Shown: positions 1 to 7,416, counted from the stretch's first letter. The stretch: 16,232 nt of DNA from Flavobacteriales bacterium UBA6969 (GCA_002448555.1 DJYV01000027.1:1-16232); one strand, 5' to 3'. The notes: generated by a model not told the origin, from the letters alone. Numbers and translations are program-made.

Positions 1-1533
1 CACGCCAAAATCCCAAAACCAGTTCTCTCCGTTTATTGATAGGTTTTCAAAATCGAAGTCAAATCCCTGGCAGAATGAGCTTTGGTCGGCAACGCCCGCT
101 ACGGGTGATTCGGGCGCGTCCCACTCAAAATTGACGGAGGATTCGCAACCGAAATGTTCGGCCTCGAGGGTGATGGTCCAATTGTCCGCGTTTGCGAACG
201 TCACCCAGTCCGTGGTCAATCCCTCTTGGCTGCTGGGGAGCCCGCCAATCAGATTCCACGTCAAATTGGTGTTGTCCGTAAATGCACCATTGGCCTCTAA
301 GTCAAAGGCCTCAACTCCATTCAAGCATTCAAAATCAATGACTTCCACATCGAGGTCGAGGGGTTCATAGACATAAAAGACCTGCGACGAGGTGTCGGCA
401 CATGGCCAGGTTGGATTGGCGATTAACGTGACGGTGTACACGCCGGTGTCCGGATACGTGTAAGACGGGTCACTCAAGGTGCTGACGTCCGTGTCGATTT
501 CGGGCACTCCAAAATCCCAAAGCAAGCTCTGGGCACCGATGCTGTTCTCGGTGAATCCGATGGTTTCACCGATGCACAGCTGGTTGTCTGTTTGCGGTTG
601 AACTGCTGAAATGATGGTTGGGTCGCACATGACCACGTTGAGCTGGAAATCACGCATGACCGTACTCAGCAATTCACCGTCTCGGTACTCGGAAACGCAA
701 ATACCGATGACGTAGGCACCGGGTGTTGTTGGGAATCCGGAGACCTGACCAGTCGCCGGGTCAATCTCGAAAGGCGGATTGGAAGGGATGGGATCTGTAG
801 CGCTGAAGCCTCCGCCCCAGGGAATCGGGGTAAAAGTGGAGGCAGGCTCAGGGTTGGGCGAGGGATCGTTCGGCGATCCACCATCGAGCGGCGTGCAAAA
901 CGAATACACCAGCGAATCCCCATCTGCATCCGTCGCGCTTTGATCCAAGAAGAAGTCAAAGTTGGTGCAAATGGCTTCTGGCGGGTACACGTTGAATTGG
1001 GGACTGTTGTTCGGGCTGCTGTCGTCCGTGAACGGCGGGATTTGAGTGGTGAGCGTGATTCCGACATCTCCGGGATTCGGGATGTTTGCGATTCCCGGGT
1101 TCCGGCAACAGCGCTGGAAAATCAGATCATAGCCCGTATCACTTGCAGGCAGATTCACGACAATGGTGTACTCCAACCGTTGCATGCACAGGTCGGGTGG
1201 CAAATTGCCGCAGGGGTTTTCCAGTACGGTTTCGAGGGGCTCGATGGAAGCCTCGACCAAATCGACATTGTACAAGGCATACAAATTGTCCAGTTCGTAC
1301 ACGCCCAATTTGATTGTCGGATCGAGGTTGGTACCCCCGCTCTGCCATCCGCTCGGTTCGATGCTGCTATTGTAGCATTCCCGGTAGAAAATCAAGGTGA
1401 TTTCAAAATCGCCGCCGCCGAGGTAGCTGTAGAAAATCTCCCCACCCATGGCATGCGCCGCTCGTCCTTGCGTCGCCTGCAGGGCGAACAAGAGGAAGAG
1501 CATCACCTTCCCGAAGGCAGCAGGCAACTTCAT
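1..1533 (-). CDS. Secreted PKD-domain protein, N-terminal 511 residues (3' end outside window)
   Basis: The open frame runs from an ATG at 1533 off the left edge of the window, so only the N-terminal 511 residues are visible. It starts with a signal peptide (MKLPAAFGKV, then a hydrophobic LFLLFALQA run and a cut near GRA-AHA). The mature N-terminus has an AHAMGGEI...GGGDFEITLIFYREC pattern that I recognise from large Bacteroidota surface proteins. Residues about 310-385 form a PKD-like beta-sandwich with WDFG at 339-342 and a YTYPDTGVYTVTLIAN strand. A second WDFG starts at 507, right at the edge, showing at least one more PKD repeat. Cysteine pairs (for example CC at the end of a conserved QRCCRNP block) suggest an oxidised extracellular fold. 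Family members usually exceed 1000 residues and end in a gliding-motility/T9SS C-terminal domain, so export by T9SS is inferred but the sorting domain is not visible. The function is probably adhesion or surface structure; the ligand is unknown. Confidence 0.88.
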   Translation of the reverse strand, partial: MKLPAAFGKVMLFLLFALQATQGRAAHAMGGEIFYSYLGGGDFEITLIFYRECYNSSIEPSGWQSGGTNLDPTIKLGVYELDNLYALYNVDLVEASIEPLETVLENPCGNLPPDLCMQRLEYTIVVNLPASDTGYDLIFQRCCRNPGIANIPNPGDVGITLTTQIPPFTDDSSPNNSPQFNVYPPEAICTNFDFFLDQSATDADGDSLVYSFCTPLDGGSPNDPSPNPEPASTFTPIPWGGGFSATDPIPSNPPFEIDPATGQVSGFPTTPGAYVIGICVSEYRDGELLSTVMRDFQLNVVMCDPTIISAVQPQTDNQLCIGETIGFTENSIGAQSLLWDFGVPEIDTDVSTLSDPSYTYPDTGVYTVTLIANPTWPCADTSSQVFYVYEPLDLDVEVIDFECLNGVEAFDLEANGAFTDNTNLTWNLIGGLPSSQEGLTTDWVTFANADNWTITLEAEHFGCESSVNFEWDAPESPVAGVADQSSFCQGFDFDFENLSINGENWFWDFGV

Positions 1534-1647
1534 ATGCTGGAGGTACGACACAAGCGTTGAAAACGTTGGAGCGAAAATATAACACCGTTGATGCCGGTTT
1601 GGTTGCAATCGCCGTAACTTTCAAGCGTGGAAGAAGAAAATAAGCGC

Positions 1648-2955
1648 ATGCGCTTTGATGCGATGCCCATGCACCCCGATGTGCTTGATGCACTGGATGC
1701 CATGGGGTTTGAGGAAGCAACCCCCATTCAAGAACAGGCCATACCGACGATTCTCAAAGGCAAGGACTTTCTCGGCATTGCCCAAACGGGTACGGGCAAG
1801 ACGGCGGCTTTTTTGTTGCCTACCATTGATCGGATCCTCGATACAGAAGACAACGGCAAAACCAAAGCACTGATTGTTGTGCCTACCCGCGAATTGGCGA
1901 TGCAAATCGACCAAGCGGTGGAGGGGTTTGGCTACTACGCCAAAGTCACAAGCCTGGCTATTTACGGTGGCGGCAGTGCCCATGATTTCAGCCGAGAGAA
2001 AAAAGCCTTGACCGATGGTGCGGACATCATCATTGCCACACCAGGTCGTTTCTTGTCTCACCTGACGCTCGGTTATGTGGATTTGTCGGAATTGCAATGC
2101 TTGATTTTGGATGAGGCGGACCGCATGCTGGACATGGGCTTTGTGGGAGACATCATGCGCATTGCCGAAAAATGCCGCGATGATCGACAGACCTTGCTGT
2201 TCAGCGCTACCATGCCAGACCGCATTGAGGACCTGGCCAGTGACCTGCAAAAGGACCCCGAAGTCGTGAAGCTGGCGCTTTCCAAGCCCGCAGAGAAAAT
2301 CAAGCAAGGCGCCTACGTGCTTTTTGATTACCAGAAAGACGACGTCCTTGTGGAAGTGTTGAAGGACCGGAATGTGGCATCGGGCATTGTGTTCACTTCG
2401 CGAAAGAAGACGGTGGGCCAGGTCATCCGCGTGCTGCGCAAGGCGGGCATCAAATGCGAGCGTATCTCATCCGATTCCGAACAAAGCGAACGGGAGGAGG
2501 TCATGCTCGGTTTTCGCCAGCGCAAGTTCCCCATCCTGGTGGCGACTGATGTGGTCAGCCGAGGCATTGACATCGACAACATCGAGTTGGTGGTCAATTA
2601 CGATGTGCCGCCCAACGAAGAGGATTATGTACACCGCATCGGCCGAACCGCAAGGGCCAACCGCGACGGGGAGGGCATTACGTTGGTCAATCCTGATGAC
2701 CAGCAACGATTCGGCCGCATTGAGCGGTTGATTGAACGTTCGGTGGATAAGCTGGACTTGCCGGCGAAGGTGGGCAAGGGACCGGAGTACGATCCCAAAA
2801 GCGGTCGACGCAGAGGCGGTGGAGGCCACCGCGGAGGCAAGGGGCCACGTAACCGCCACCACCAAGGCAAAGGCAACAACCACCGGAAGCCCAAGCGCAA
2901 AGGCGGCAATCGTCACCACGGCAAAGGTCCAAAGTCATCCGGACATGGCGGGTGA
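1648..2955 (+). CDS. DEAD-box ATP-dependent RNA helicase (RhlE-like) with basic Gly/His/Lys tail
   Basis: This is an ATP-dependent RNA helicase that would remodel RNA structure in ribosome assembly or RNA decay. Counting from the ATG at 1648 (435 aa), the superfamily 2 motifs are in order: Q motif near 17-32 (GFEEATPIQEQ), motif I AQTGTGKT near 45-52, Ia PTREL near 79-83, II DEAD near 155-158, III SAT near 186-188, and VI HRIGRTAR near 330. From about residue 378 the protein becomes a low-complexity basic tail rich in Gly, Arg, Lys and His, typical of the RNA-binding extensions of RhlE/CsdA-like helicases. An in-frame GTG at 1627 would add seven residues (VEEENKR). I prefer ATG 1648 because it places the conserved aromatic residue before the Q motif at the usual distance and follows a GGAAGAAG stretch. 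The stop overlaps the start of msrB by 11 bp. The family is certain; the subfamily is less so. Confidence 0.95.
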   Translation: MRFDAMPMHPDVLDALDAMGFEEATPIQEQAIPTILKGKDFLGIAQTGTGKTAAFLLPTIDRILDTEDNGKTKALIVVPTRELAMQIDQAVEGFGYYAKVTSLAIYGGGSAHDFSREKKALTDGADIIIATPGRFLSHLTLGYVDLSELQCLILDEADRMLDMGFVGDIMRIAEKCRDDRQTLLFSATMPDRIEDLASDLQKDPEVVKLALSKPAEKIKQGAYVLFDYQKDDVLVEVLKDRNVASGIVFTSRKKTVGQVIRVLRKAGIKCERISSDSEQSEREEVMLGFRQRKFPILVATDVVSRGIDIDNIELVVNYDVPPNEEDYVHRIGRTARANRDGEGITLVNPDDQQRFGRIERLIERSVDKLDLPAKVGKGPEYDPKSGRRRGGGGHRGGKGPRNRHHQGKGNNHRKPKRKGGNRHHGKGPKSSGHGG

Positions 2956-3346
2956 TGAGCCTGCACGCCAGCCTAAGACGGAGCAGGAGTGGTTGGATAC
3001 ACTGGGCGCTGAGGCGTACCGGGTGATGCGCCAAAACGGTACCGAGCGACCGTTCTCATCTCCGCTCCACCAGACCGGTCATCAGGGTGAATTCTTGTGC
3101 AAGGGCTGCGGAACCAAACTGTTCGATGCTTCAGCTCAATTTGATTCCGGATGTGGCTGGCCCAGTTTCGATCGTGAGGCGTCCAAAGGGGCCATGAAGG
3201 AGGTGCTCGACAAAAGCCACGGCATGGTTCGGGTCGAAGTGCGATGCGCTACGTGCGATGGCCACCTCGGTCACCTTTTTTCCGACGGACCGACCACAAC
3301 GGGCATGCGCTACTGCATCAACGGAGTTTGCCTAATACCTCAGTAG
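2945..3346 (+). CDS. msrB: Peptide-methionine (R)-S-oxide reductase MsrB
   Basis: MsrB reduces the R epimer of methionine sulfoxide in proteins, using thioredoxin-supplied electrons, and so repairs oxidised proteins. The 133-residue product covers the whole MsrB fold. It has NGTERPFSSPL near 31-41, two CxxC zinc sites (C52/C55 and C101/C104), the FDSGCGWPSF block with a probable resolving Cys70, HLGHLFSDGP, and the RYCIN motif with catalytic Cys124. The tail reads NGVCLIPQ, giving an extra Cys129 where many homologues have Ser. There is no signal peptide, so it is cytoplasmic. The start is the ATG at 2945, inside the last codons of the helicase; a longer in-frame reading upstream only shadows the helicase tail. 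The 11-bp overlap implies co-transcription and translational coupling. Its stop lies 7 bp inside the end of the oppositely directed sensor-like gene. Confidence 0.95.
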   Translation: MAGDEPARQPKTEQEWLDTLGAEAYRVMRQNGTERPFSSPLHQTGHQGEFLCKGCGTKLFDASAQFDSGCGWPSFDREASKGAMKEVLDKSHGMVRVEVRCATCDGHLGHLFSDGPTTTGMRYCINGVCLIPQ

Positions 3347-3849
3347 CGTTGAGGGCCACGCGGTTTGCGATCGCTGGGACGTTGGCCATTGCCTGATTTG
3401 CTTCCTTTCATCCTGCGCTTCATCACCCGCGTTCTGAATTCGCGCTCCACTTGTTTAATCATTCCTGCACGGCGGTACCCGATGAAAGCTGCGATGCGGT
3501 CGATGGCTTGGTGCCGAAGTTCGAGGCCGGCTCGTTGCAATTGCTTCAATTCTTGAATCAATTCGGCAGCTTCTTCGTCTGATTCCGTGGATTTCAGTTG
3601 CGTTTCAATCGCGCGAACGGCATCCCCGTGGGCTTTGAGTTTTTCCTCTTCCTCATTCCAGGCGGGCCAGAAAAGGGCGCTTTCCTCCGGGGTCAGGGAC
3701 AGTTCTTCCACAAAAAAGGCTACGCGCAACGCCTGCATGCGGTCTTCCCGCAATTCTTTCTGCGATTGAGGCGTCTGGGCCAGGGCCAGCATTGGCACCA
3801 TGAAAAACAGGGTCAAAAAAGACAGTGAATTATGCATCGGTAGTTTCAT
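3340..3849 (-). CDS. Periplasmic 'sensor of ECF-type sigma factor' family protein
   Basis: This is a small exported protein of 169 residues. It has a signal peptide (MKLPMHNSL, a hydrophobic FLTLFFMVPMLALA core and a cut before QTPQS) and then a mostly helical, highly charged body. The segment near 37-66 (ALRVAFFVEELSLTPEESAL, FWPAWNEEEEKL) matches the pattern I know from Flavobacteriia proteins annotated 'sensor of ECF-type sigma factor': short helical periplasmic proteins with a loose Spy/CpxP look. The last 25 residues are very basic (RMKGSKSGNGQRPSDRKPRG). The start at 3849 supplies a Lys in the signal peptide n-region; a second ATG at 3837 is also possible. Either start lies inside the end of the upstream one-TM gene (20-bp or 8-bp overlap), so the two are probably translationally coupled. 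It is the third gene of a sigma/anti-sigma/sensor set. What it senses is not shown by the sequence. Confidence 0.8.
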   Translation of the reverse strand: MKLPMHNSLSFLTLFFMVPMLALAQTPQSQKELREDRMQALRVAFFVEELSLTPEESALFWPAWNEEEEKLKAHGDAVRAIETQLKSTESDEEAAELIQELKQLQRAGLELRHQAIDRIAAFIGYRRAGMIKQVEREFRTRVMKRRMKGSKSGNGQRPSDRKPRGPQRY

Positions 3850-4165
3850 TTAAAACGGTTTCAAACAAGAGGTCATCGTCCATCCAGGTTTCGATTTCTG
3901 CATCATCGAGTGGAATGGACTGTATAGGGGTGCGGTCCCATAAGCACGCAAACGACTCGCATGCTTCAGGGGTTTGCGGTAGGACGAAGAACAGACCTAT
4001 GGCCAAGGTGGCAGCGAGGCCCGCAGCCCAGGCGTATCGCCCTAACCCACCGACAGGCTTCAGCCCCCGTTCAGCTGCCGGGGATGAAGCTCGTTTCCAG
4101 ATGGCTTCTTGCTGTTGCTTGAAAAAGCCTTCTGGTGTCCTGTATGGTGTATTCTTTTGGGGCAT
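3830..4165 (-). CDS. Single-pass membrane protein, probable anti-sigma factor
   Basis: A 111-residue protein lies between the ECF sigma factor and the periplasmic sensor-like gene. Residues 1-43 are polar and presumably cytoplasmic; they include YRTPEGFF, a form of the Y-x-x-PE-x-Y/F-F motif common in small Bacteroidota proteins encoded after sigma genes. One transmembrane helix spans about 44-63 (YAWAAGLAATLAIGLFFVL). The C-terminal half is acidic and presumably periplasmic, with two Cys (69, 73) and a strongly acidic end (PLDDAEIETWMDDDLL). There is no HxxxCxxC zinc anti-sigma motif, so it is not a classical ZAS-type protein. The role as the membrane-held inhibitor of the sigma factor is inferred from gene order and topology. 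The start is the ATG at 4165, 37 bp after the sigma stop; the same frame stays open further upstream, but there it overlaps the sigma gene and is a shadow. Confidence 0.72.
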   Translation of the reverse strand: MPQKNTPYRTPEGFFKQQQEAIWKRASSPAAERGLKPVGGLGRYAWAAGLAATLAIGLFFVLPQTPEACESFACLWDRTPIQSIPLDDAEIETWMDDDLLFETVLNETTDA

Positions 4166-4202
4166 GGTCTGTGTGAATTGGACGAAAAGCAGTGCAATAG
4201 GT

Positions 4203-4766
4203 TTAATCGGCGCTGGAGGCGAGGTGGGCTTGAACTTTGTTCTTGGCATGAAAATACGAAGCTTTCGCAGCTCCTTCTGACGTGCCAGTGAGTTCGGCAA
4301 TGTCCGCGTAGGGTATTTCCTGAAAATACCGGAGGGTGAACACCTCACGCTGTCGGGCGGGGAGGAGTTGAAGTGCGGCATAGAGCTTTCGCTCGGCTTC
4401 ATCTCCGTCAAAAAAGGGATCGGCCTCAAGTCGGGCCTCCCAGTCGGGAGCCTCCGAATGGGAATGGCGCAAGGCCAATTGCTTGCGCGATCGAAGGGCA
4501 TCCAGTCCTTTGCGGCGCGCGATGGTGTACAGCCACGTTGAGAACTTGGCCGCGCCCCGAAAGGTCTCGATGGAACGGAAGACCTGCAGGAACGTCTCCT
4601 GCGTAGCATCGGCAGCATCGTCATGCTCATTCAACATGCTGCGCAAAAAGGAGTAAATGGGGACATGCCACGCCTGCATCATGGCGGCAAACGCCTGTTC
4701 ACGCTTCAATCCCGTGGCATGGACTAAATCTTCGAGCCAGGCGGGTTGAGATGGGTTGCCATGCAT
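4203..4766 (-). CDS. RNA polymerase ECF-type sigma factor
   Basis: This 187-residue sigma-70 family protein has only regions 2 and 4, the hallmark of ECF sigma factors. Region 2 covers about 26-95, with DDAADATQETFLQVFRSIETF (core polymerase binding) and FSTWLYTIARRKGLDALRSRK (the -10 recognition helix area). Region 4 covers about 124-180, with LPARQREVFTLRYFQEIPYADIAELTGTSEGAAKASYFHAKNKV, which contains the helix-turn-helix that reads the -35 element. No extra C-terminal sensor domain is present, so control should come from a partner protein. The obvious candidates are the two genes that follow. The gene starts 31 bp after lgt, leaving little room for a separate promoter outside the lgt coding region, so it may be read from the mtaB-lgt transcript or from a promoter inside lgt. 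The target regulon cannot be read from this window. Confidence 0.93.
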   Translation of the reverse strand: MHGNPSQPAWLEDLVHATGLKREQAFAAMMQAWHVPIYSFLRSMLNEHDDAADATQETFLQVFRSIETFRGAAKFSTWLYTIARRKGLDALRSRKQLALRHSHSEAPDWEARLEADPFFDGDEAERKLYAALQLLPARQREVFTLRYFQEIPYADIAELTGTSEGAAKASYFHAKNKVQAHLASSAD

Positions 4767-4797
4767 TGTGTATGGGACGAGTCAATGGCGCAATCGT

Positions 4798-6003
4798 TTA
4801 ACCGCCCTTCTTTCGCCCCAAAACCGCCCACAGCAAGAGGCCTGCGATGAAGGTCAGGGTGGAAATCACTTCGGCTTGGGTCACAGCCATGCCCAGCACA
4901 TCCAATTCCACATTGACACGGATTTTTTCAATGAAAAAGCGTTCCAATCCATTGAAAACGCAATACAGCGCGAACAACCTCCCTGGAACGGCAATGCGTT
5001 TGCGCACACTCCACAGCAATGCGAAAATGAGCACGGCCATGAGGGTTTCATAAAAGGCGGTGGGATAGACCCCCGGATCGAGGTAGGTTCCGTATCCATC
5101 AAAAATCGGCCACGGATCTTCAGGGCCGATGAGCTTGCCGGTGTACCCAGCAGGGCGGGCACCGTAGACACCATTCACGTTGTTGGGAAATGCGTACGAC
5201 CACATCCAATCTGGCAAGAGGCCCATCCAGTCGGGTTTGGGATGCGGATTCGGAATGCCCCAGTCACCGTCCCCACTGACTTGGCAACCAATGCGACCAA
5301 TGCCATACGCGAGCATCAATCCCGGCGCAGTGGCGTCAGCAAGCGGGAGAAATTTCAAGTTGTTCCGTCGCGCGTACAGATACACGGCCAAGCCGCCGAC
5401 GATTAAACCGCCGTAAATGGTCAATCCCCCGAGAAAATTTTGCAAGGAGGGCTCGCGAAAAAACCGGACCATTTCTTCGGGGTATTCAAGGAGGTGAAAC
5501 AGCTTTGCGCCCGCAATGCCTCCAATTGCGGCAGCCGTTACGATGCCTCCAACGTGTTGGCTGGCAGGTGCTTCCACGGTTTTATTGATGGGTTTTACAC
5601 CTGCTTTTTGGGCTTCCCAGTAGCGCCAGCCTGCGAAAAGAGCAGCGAGTATCAGCCCCAGGACGGGGCTGCCTTCAAGGCTGAAGAGGTGGCGCTGCGG
5701 CATACCGGTTTGAAACAGCTCGCCGGCGTTGACTGCGAGGTAGATGAACTTCCATCCCAAGATGAAACCGACCAATACCTGCGTGAGGTATTCCGTCCAA
5801 GCGACCGGTCCCCCGATGGTCACCGTGGTTGATGTGGGCTGAAAAATACCTAAGCGTTGTTTCCGGTCCATTTCCTTGCGCAGGGTGAATGCCGCAGCAA
5901 CAAAGGCCAAGGCCACGAACAGACCGAAGCTGTTGATCAGTTTCAGAGCGGGAATGTCCCATCCGAAGAGGTCGAGCAAGGCATGGTAAAGGGTTGGGTA
6001 CAT
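4798..6003 (-). CDS. lgt: Prolipoprotein diacylglyceryl transferase (long Bacteroidota form)
   Basis: Lgt is an inner-membrane enzyme that moves diacylglycerol from phosphatidylglycerol to the lipobox Cys of prolipoproteins, the first step of lipoprotein maturation. The 401-residue product has many hydrophobic segments and the family signature at 235-249 (GIGRIGCQVSGDGDWG; Arg237 corresponds to the essential Arg of the E. coli GRLGN-type motif). A YPTAFYE block lies at 313-319 and RFFIEKIRVN at 355-364. The E. coli enzyme is about 290 residues; the extra length here is an N-terminal region with additional hydrophobic helices (to about 150) and an insert rich in Pro and Trp around 255-312. The LTIYGGL block (194-200) has Tyr197 where E. 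coli has His103. The gene starts 3 bp after the mtaB stop and ends 31 bp before the sigma gene, so it is the second gene of a compact operon. Confidence 0.93.
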   Translation of the reverse strand: MYPTLYHALLDLFGWDIPALKLINSFGLFVALAFVAAAFTLRKEMDRKQRLGIFQPTSTTVTIGGPVAWTEYLTQVLVGFILGWKFIYLAVNAGELFQTGMPQRHLFSLEGSPVLGLILAALFAGWRYWEAQKAGVKPINKTVEAPASQHVGGIVTAAAIGGIAGAKLFHLLEYPEEMVRFFREPSLQNFLGGLTIYGGLIVGGLAVYLYARRNNLKFLPLADATAPGLMLAYGIGRIGCQVSGDGDWGIPNPHPKPDWMGLLPDWMWSYAFPNNVNGVYGARPAGYTGKLIGPEDPWPIFDGYGTYLDPGVYPTAFYETLMAVLIFALLWSVRKRIAVPGRLFALYCVFNGLERFFIEKIRVNVELDVLGMAVTQAEVISTLTFIAGLLLWAVLGRKKGG

Positions 6004-6006
6004 GGG

Positions 6007-7314
6007 TCAGGCGGGCGAAGGGTTCGCAATGGAGCCGGAAGCGTAGCCTGCGGCATGAACGGTGTGAATCTGGACGGGTGTAATTTGGTTGGCTTCCACG
6101 GCTTGGGCGTCGATGCCAATGCGCACGTACTCGGGGGTATAGCCGAAGCGCAGTCCGTCTTCGGTGCTTTCCTCGAACAGCACCGGTTTTGACGTACCCA
6201 CAAAGCGGTCATAGTGTTGGCGCTGCATTTTCAGCGACAGCATGCGCAATTGCTTGGTGCGTGCTTTGCGCATTTCCACGGGCACCGACTCCTCCATCCG
6301 AGGAGCGGTTGTTCGGGCCCTTTCCGAATACGTGAATACATGGAGATAACTGATCGGGAGGTCCAACAAGAAGGCTTGTGTCTCCGCAAACGCCGCCTCG
6401 GTTTCATTTGGGAACCCTGTGATGACGTCGACGCCAATGCTCGCGTAGGGGAGGACGTTGCGAATGGCCTCGATGCGTTCCCGGTACAACGCCGTTCGGT
6501 ACCGCCTCCGCATCGCTTTGAGCACGGGGTCCGAACCGCTTTGGAGCGGGATGTGAAAGTGGGGTTGAAACTTGCTGCTCTCCGCGACGTGAGTGATGAT
6601 CTCCGGGGTCAAGAGGTTGGGTTCGATGCTGCTGATGCGGAACCGCTCGGCAGGGACCTCGTTGTCGAGGGCTTGGACCAAGTCCAAAAACGATTCTCCG
6701 GTCGATTTGCCGAAATCACCGATGTTCACCCCGGTCAGTACAATCTCCTTGGCTCCTTGATCTGTTGCTTGCCTGGCTGTGGCCACGGTTTCTTCAACAG
6801 AGGCATTGCGAGAGCGGCCTCGTGCCAGTGGAATGGTGCAGAATGAGCAGAAATAGTCGCACCCATCCTGGACCTTCAGAAAGGTCCGTGTGCGGTCTTG
6901 GCTGGAGAATCCAGGGATAAAAGAGCGTACCTCTTTAATCGGACCTACAGCGACCTGGCCTTGTGCTTTTTTCGCGCTGATGTGCTCGAGGAGGTTGAAT
7001 TTTTCCGAAGCGCCGAGGACGATGTCCACCCCCTCAATTTCGCTGATTTCCTGGGGCTTCAATTGCGCATAGCAACCGATGACAGCGATGAAGGCCTCGG
7101 GGTTGCTGTTGAGGGCGCGACGCACAGCATTGCGGCATTTGGCATCGGCTTGCTCTGTAACGCTGCAGGTGTTGATGACCACCAAGTCTGGGGCGTCGTC
7201 GATGCCAACCCGCGCGTACCCGGCTTCGCCCAAATCTCGAGCTATGGTGGACGTCTCTGAGAAGTTCAGTTTGCAGCCAAGGGTGTGAAATGCAGCTGTT
7301 CCGCCGGGAGTCAT
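6007..7314 (-). CDS. mtaB: tRNA (t6A37) methylthiotransferase MtaB
   Basis: MtaB is a radical-SAM enzyme that converts N6-threonylcarbamoyladenosine at tRNA position 37 to its 2-methylthio form, using two iron-sulfur clusters. The 435-residue product is full length. The N-terminal UPF0004 domain holds C14 (HTLGCK), C50 (INTCSVT) and C81 (GCYAQ), which bind the auxiliary cluster. The radical-SAM CxxxCxxC is at C152, C156 and C159 (DGCDYFCSFC), followed by IPLARGRSRN. The later segments GVDVITGFPNE and HVFTYSERARTTA are typical of the MiaB/MtaB/RimO group, and a beta-rich TRAM-like end follows. The HTLGCKLNFSET start favours MtaB over MiaB or RimO. It is the first gene of the minus-strand run mtaB-lgt-sigma-anti-sigma-sensor. 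Its promoter should lie in the 102-bp divergent gap with the large secreted-protein gene. Confidence 0.93.
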   Translation of the reverse strand: MTPGGTAAFHTLGCKLNFSETSTIARDLGEAGYARVGIDDAPDLVVINTCSVTEQADAKCRNAVRRALNSNPEAFIAVIGCYAQLKPQEISEIEGVDIVLGASEKFNLLEHISAKKAQGQVAVGPIKEVRSFIPGFSSQDRTRTFLKVQDGCDYFCSFCTIPLARGRSRNASVEETVATARQATDQGAKEIVLTGVNIGDFGKSTGESFLDLVQALDNEVPAERFRISSIEPNLLTPEIITHVAESSKFQPHFHIPLQSGSDPVLKAMRRRYRTALYRERIEAIRNVLPYASIGVDVITGFPNETEAAFAETQAFLLDLPISYLHVFTYSERARTTAPRMEESVPVEMRKARTKQLRMLSLKMQRQHYDRFVGTSKPVLFEESTEDGLRFGYTPEYVRIGIDAQAVEANQITPVQIHTVHAAGYASGSIANPSPA

Positions 7315-7416
7315 GGTGCGAATTTAGTCGAGTTTCCAGCGGCTTGAACACTTTTGCGTTCGATTTGGTTTTATTCAGAGCTATATTGCACCACCTGACT
7401 AATGTAACGAAACCTT
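7315..7416. promoter_or_regulatory. Divergent intergenic region between mtaB and the secreted propeller gene
   Basis: This 102-bp gap must hold promoters for both outward-facing genes. On the plus strand, TATATTG at 7382-7388 resembles the Bacteroidota -7 element (TAnnTTTG) and lies 28 bases before the ATG, but no TTG sits at the usual -33 spacing. On the minus strand, a TAAATTCG stretch lies just before the mtaB start, again without a convincing partner. Neither gene shows a strong Shine-Dalgarno sequence, which is normal in this phylum. Confidence 0.3.

Noticed and set aside
1534..1647. Bacteroidota-type promoters in the divergent gap between the PKD gene and the helicase
   Set aside because: TAACTTTC (plus) and TATATTTTC (minus) resemble -7 elements, but the nearest TTG is about 24 bases upstream in both cases, longer than the usual spacing.
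1621..2307. A 228-residue minus-strand open frame opposite the helicase, and similar long frames at 940-1560, 7774-8241 and 9012-9746
   Set aside because: Each lies fully opposite a gene with clear family motifs and shows no domain of its own; they are typical shadows in a GC-balanced genome.
2732..2944. N-terminal extension of msrB
   Set aside because: It overlaps the conserved helicase C-terminus; MsrB is complete from 2945.
4166..4630. Extended upstream reading of the one-TM protein (266 residues)
   Set aside because: The added part overlaps the ECF sigma gene in another frame, has no recognisable domain, and the ATG at 4165 gives a sensible small protein.
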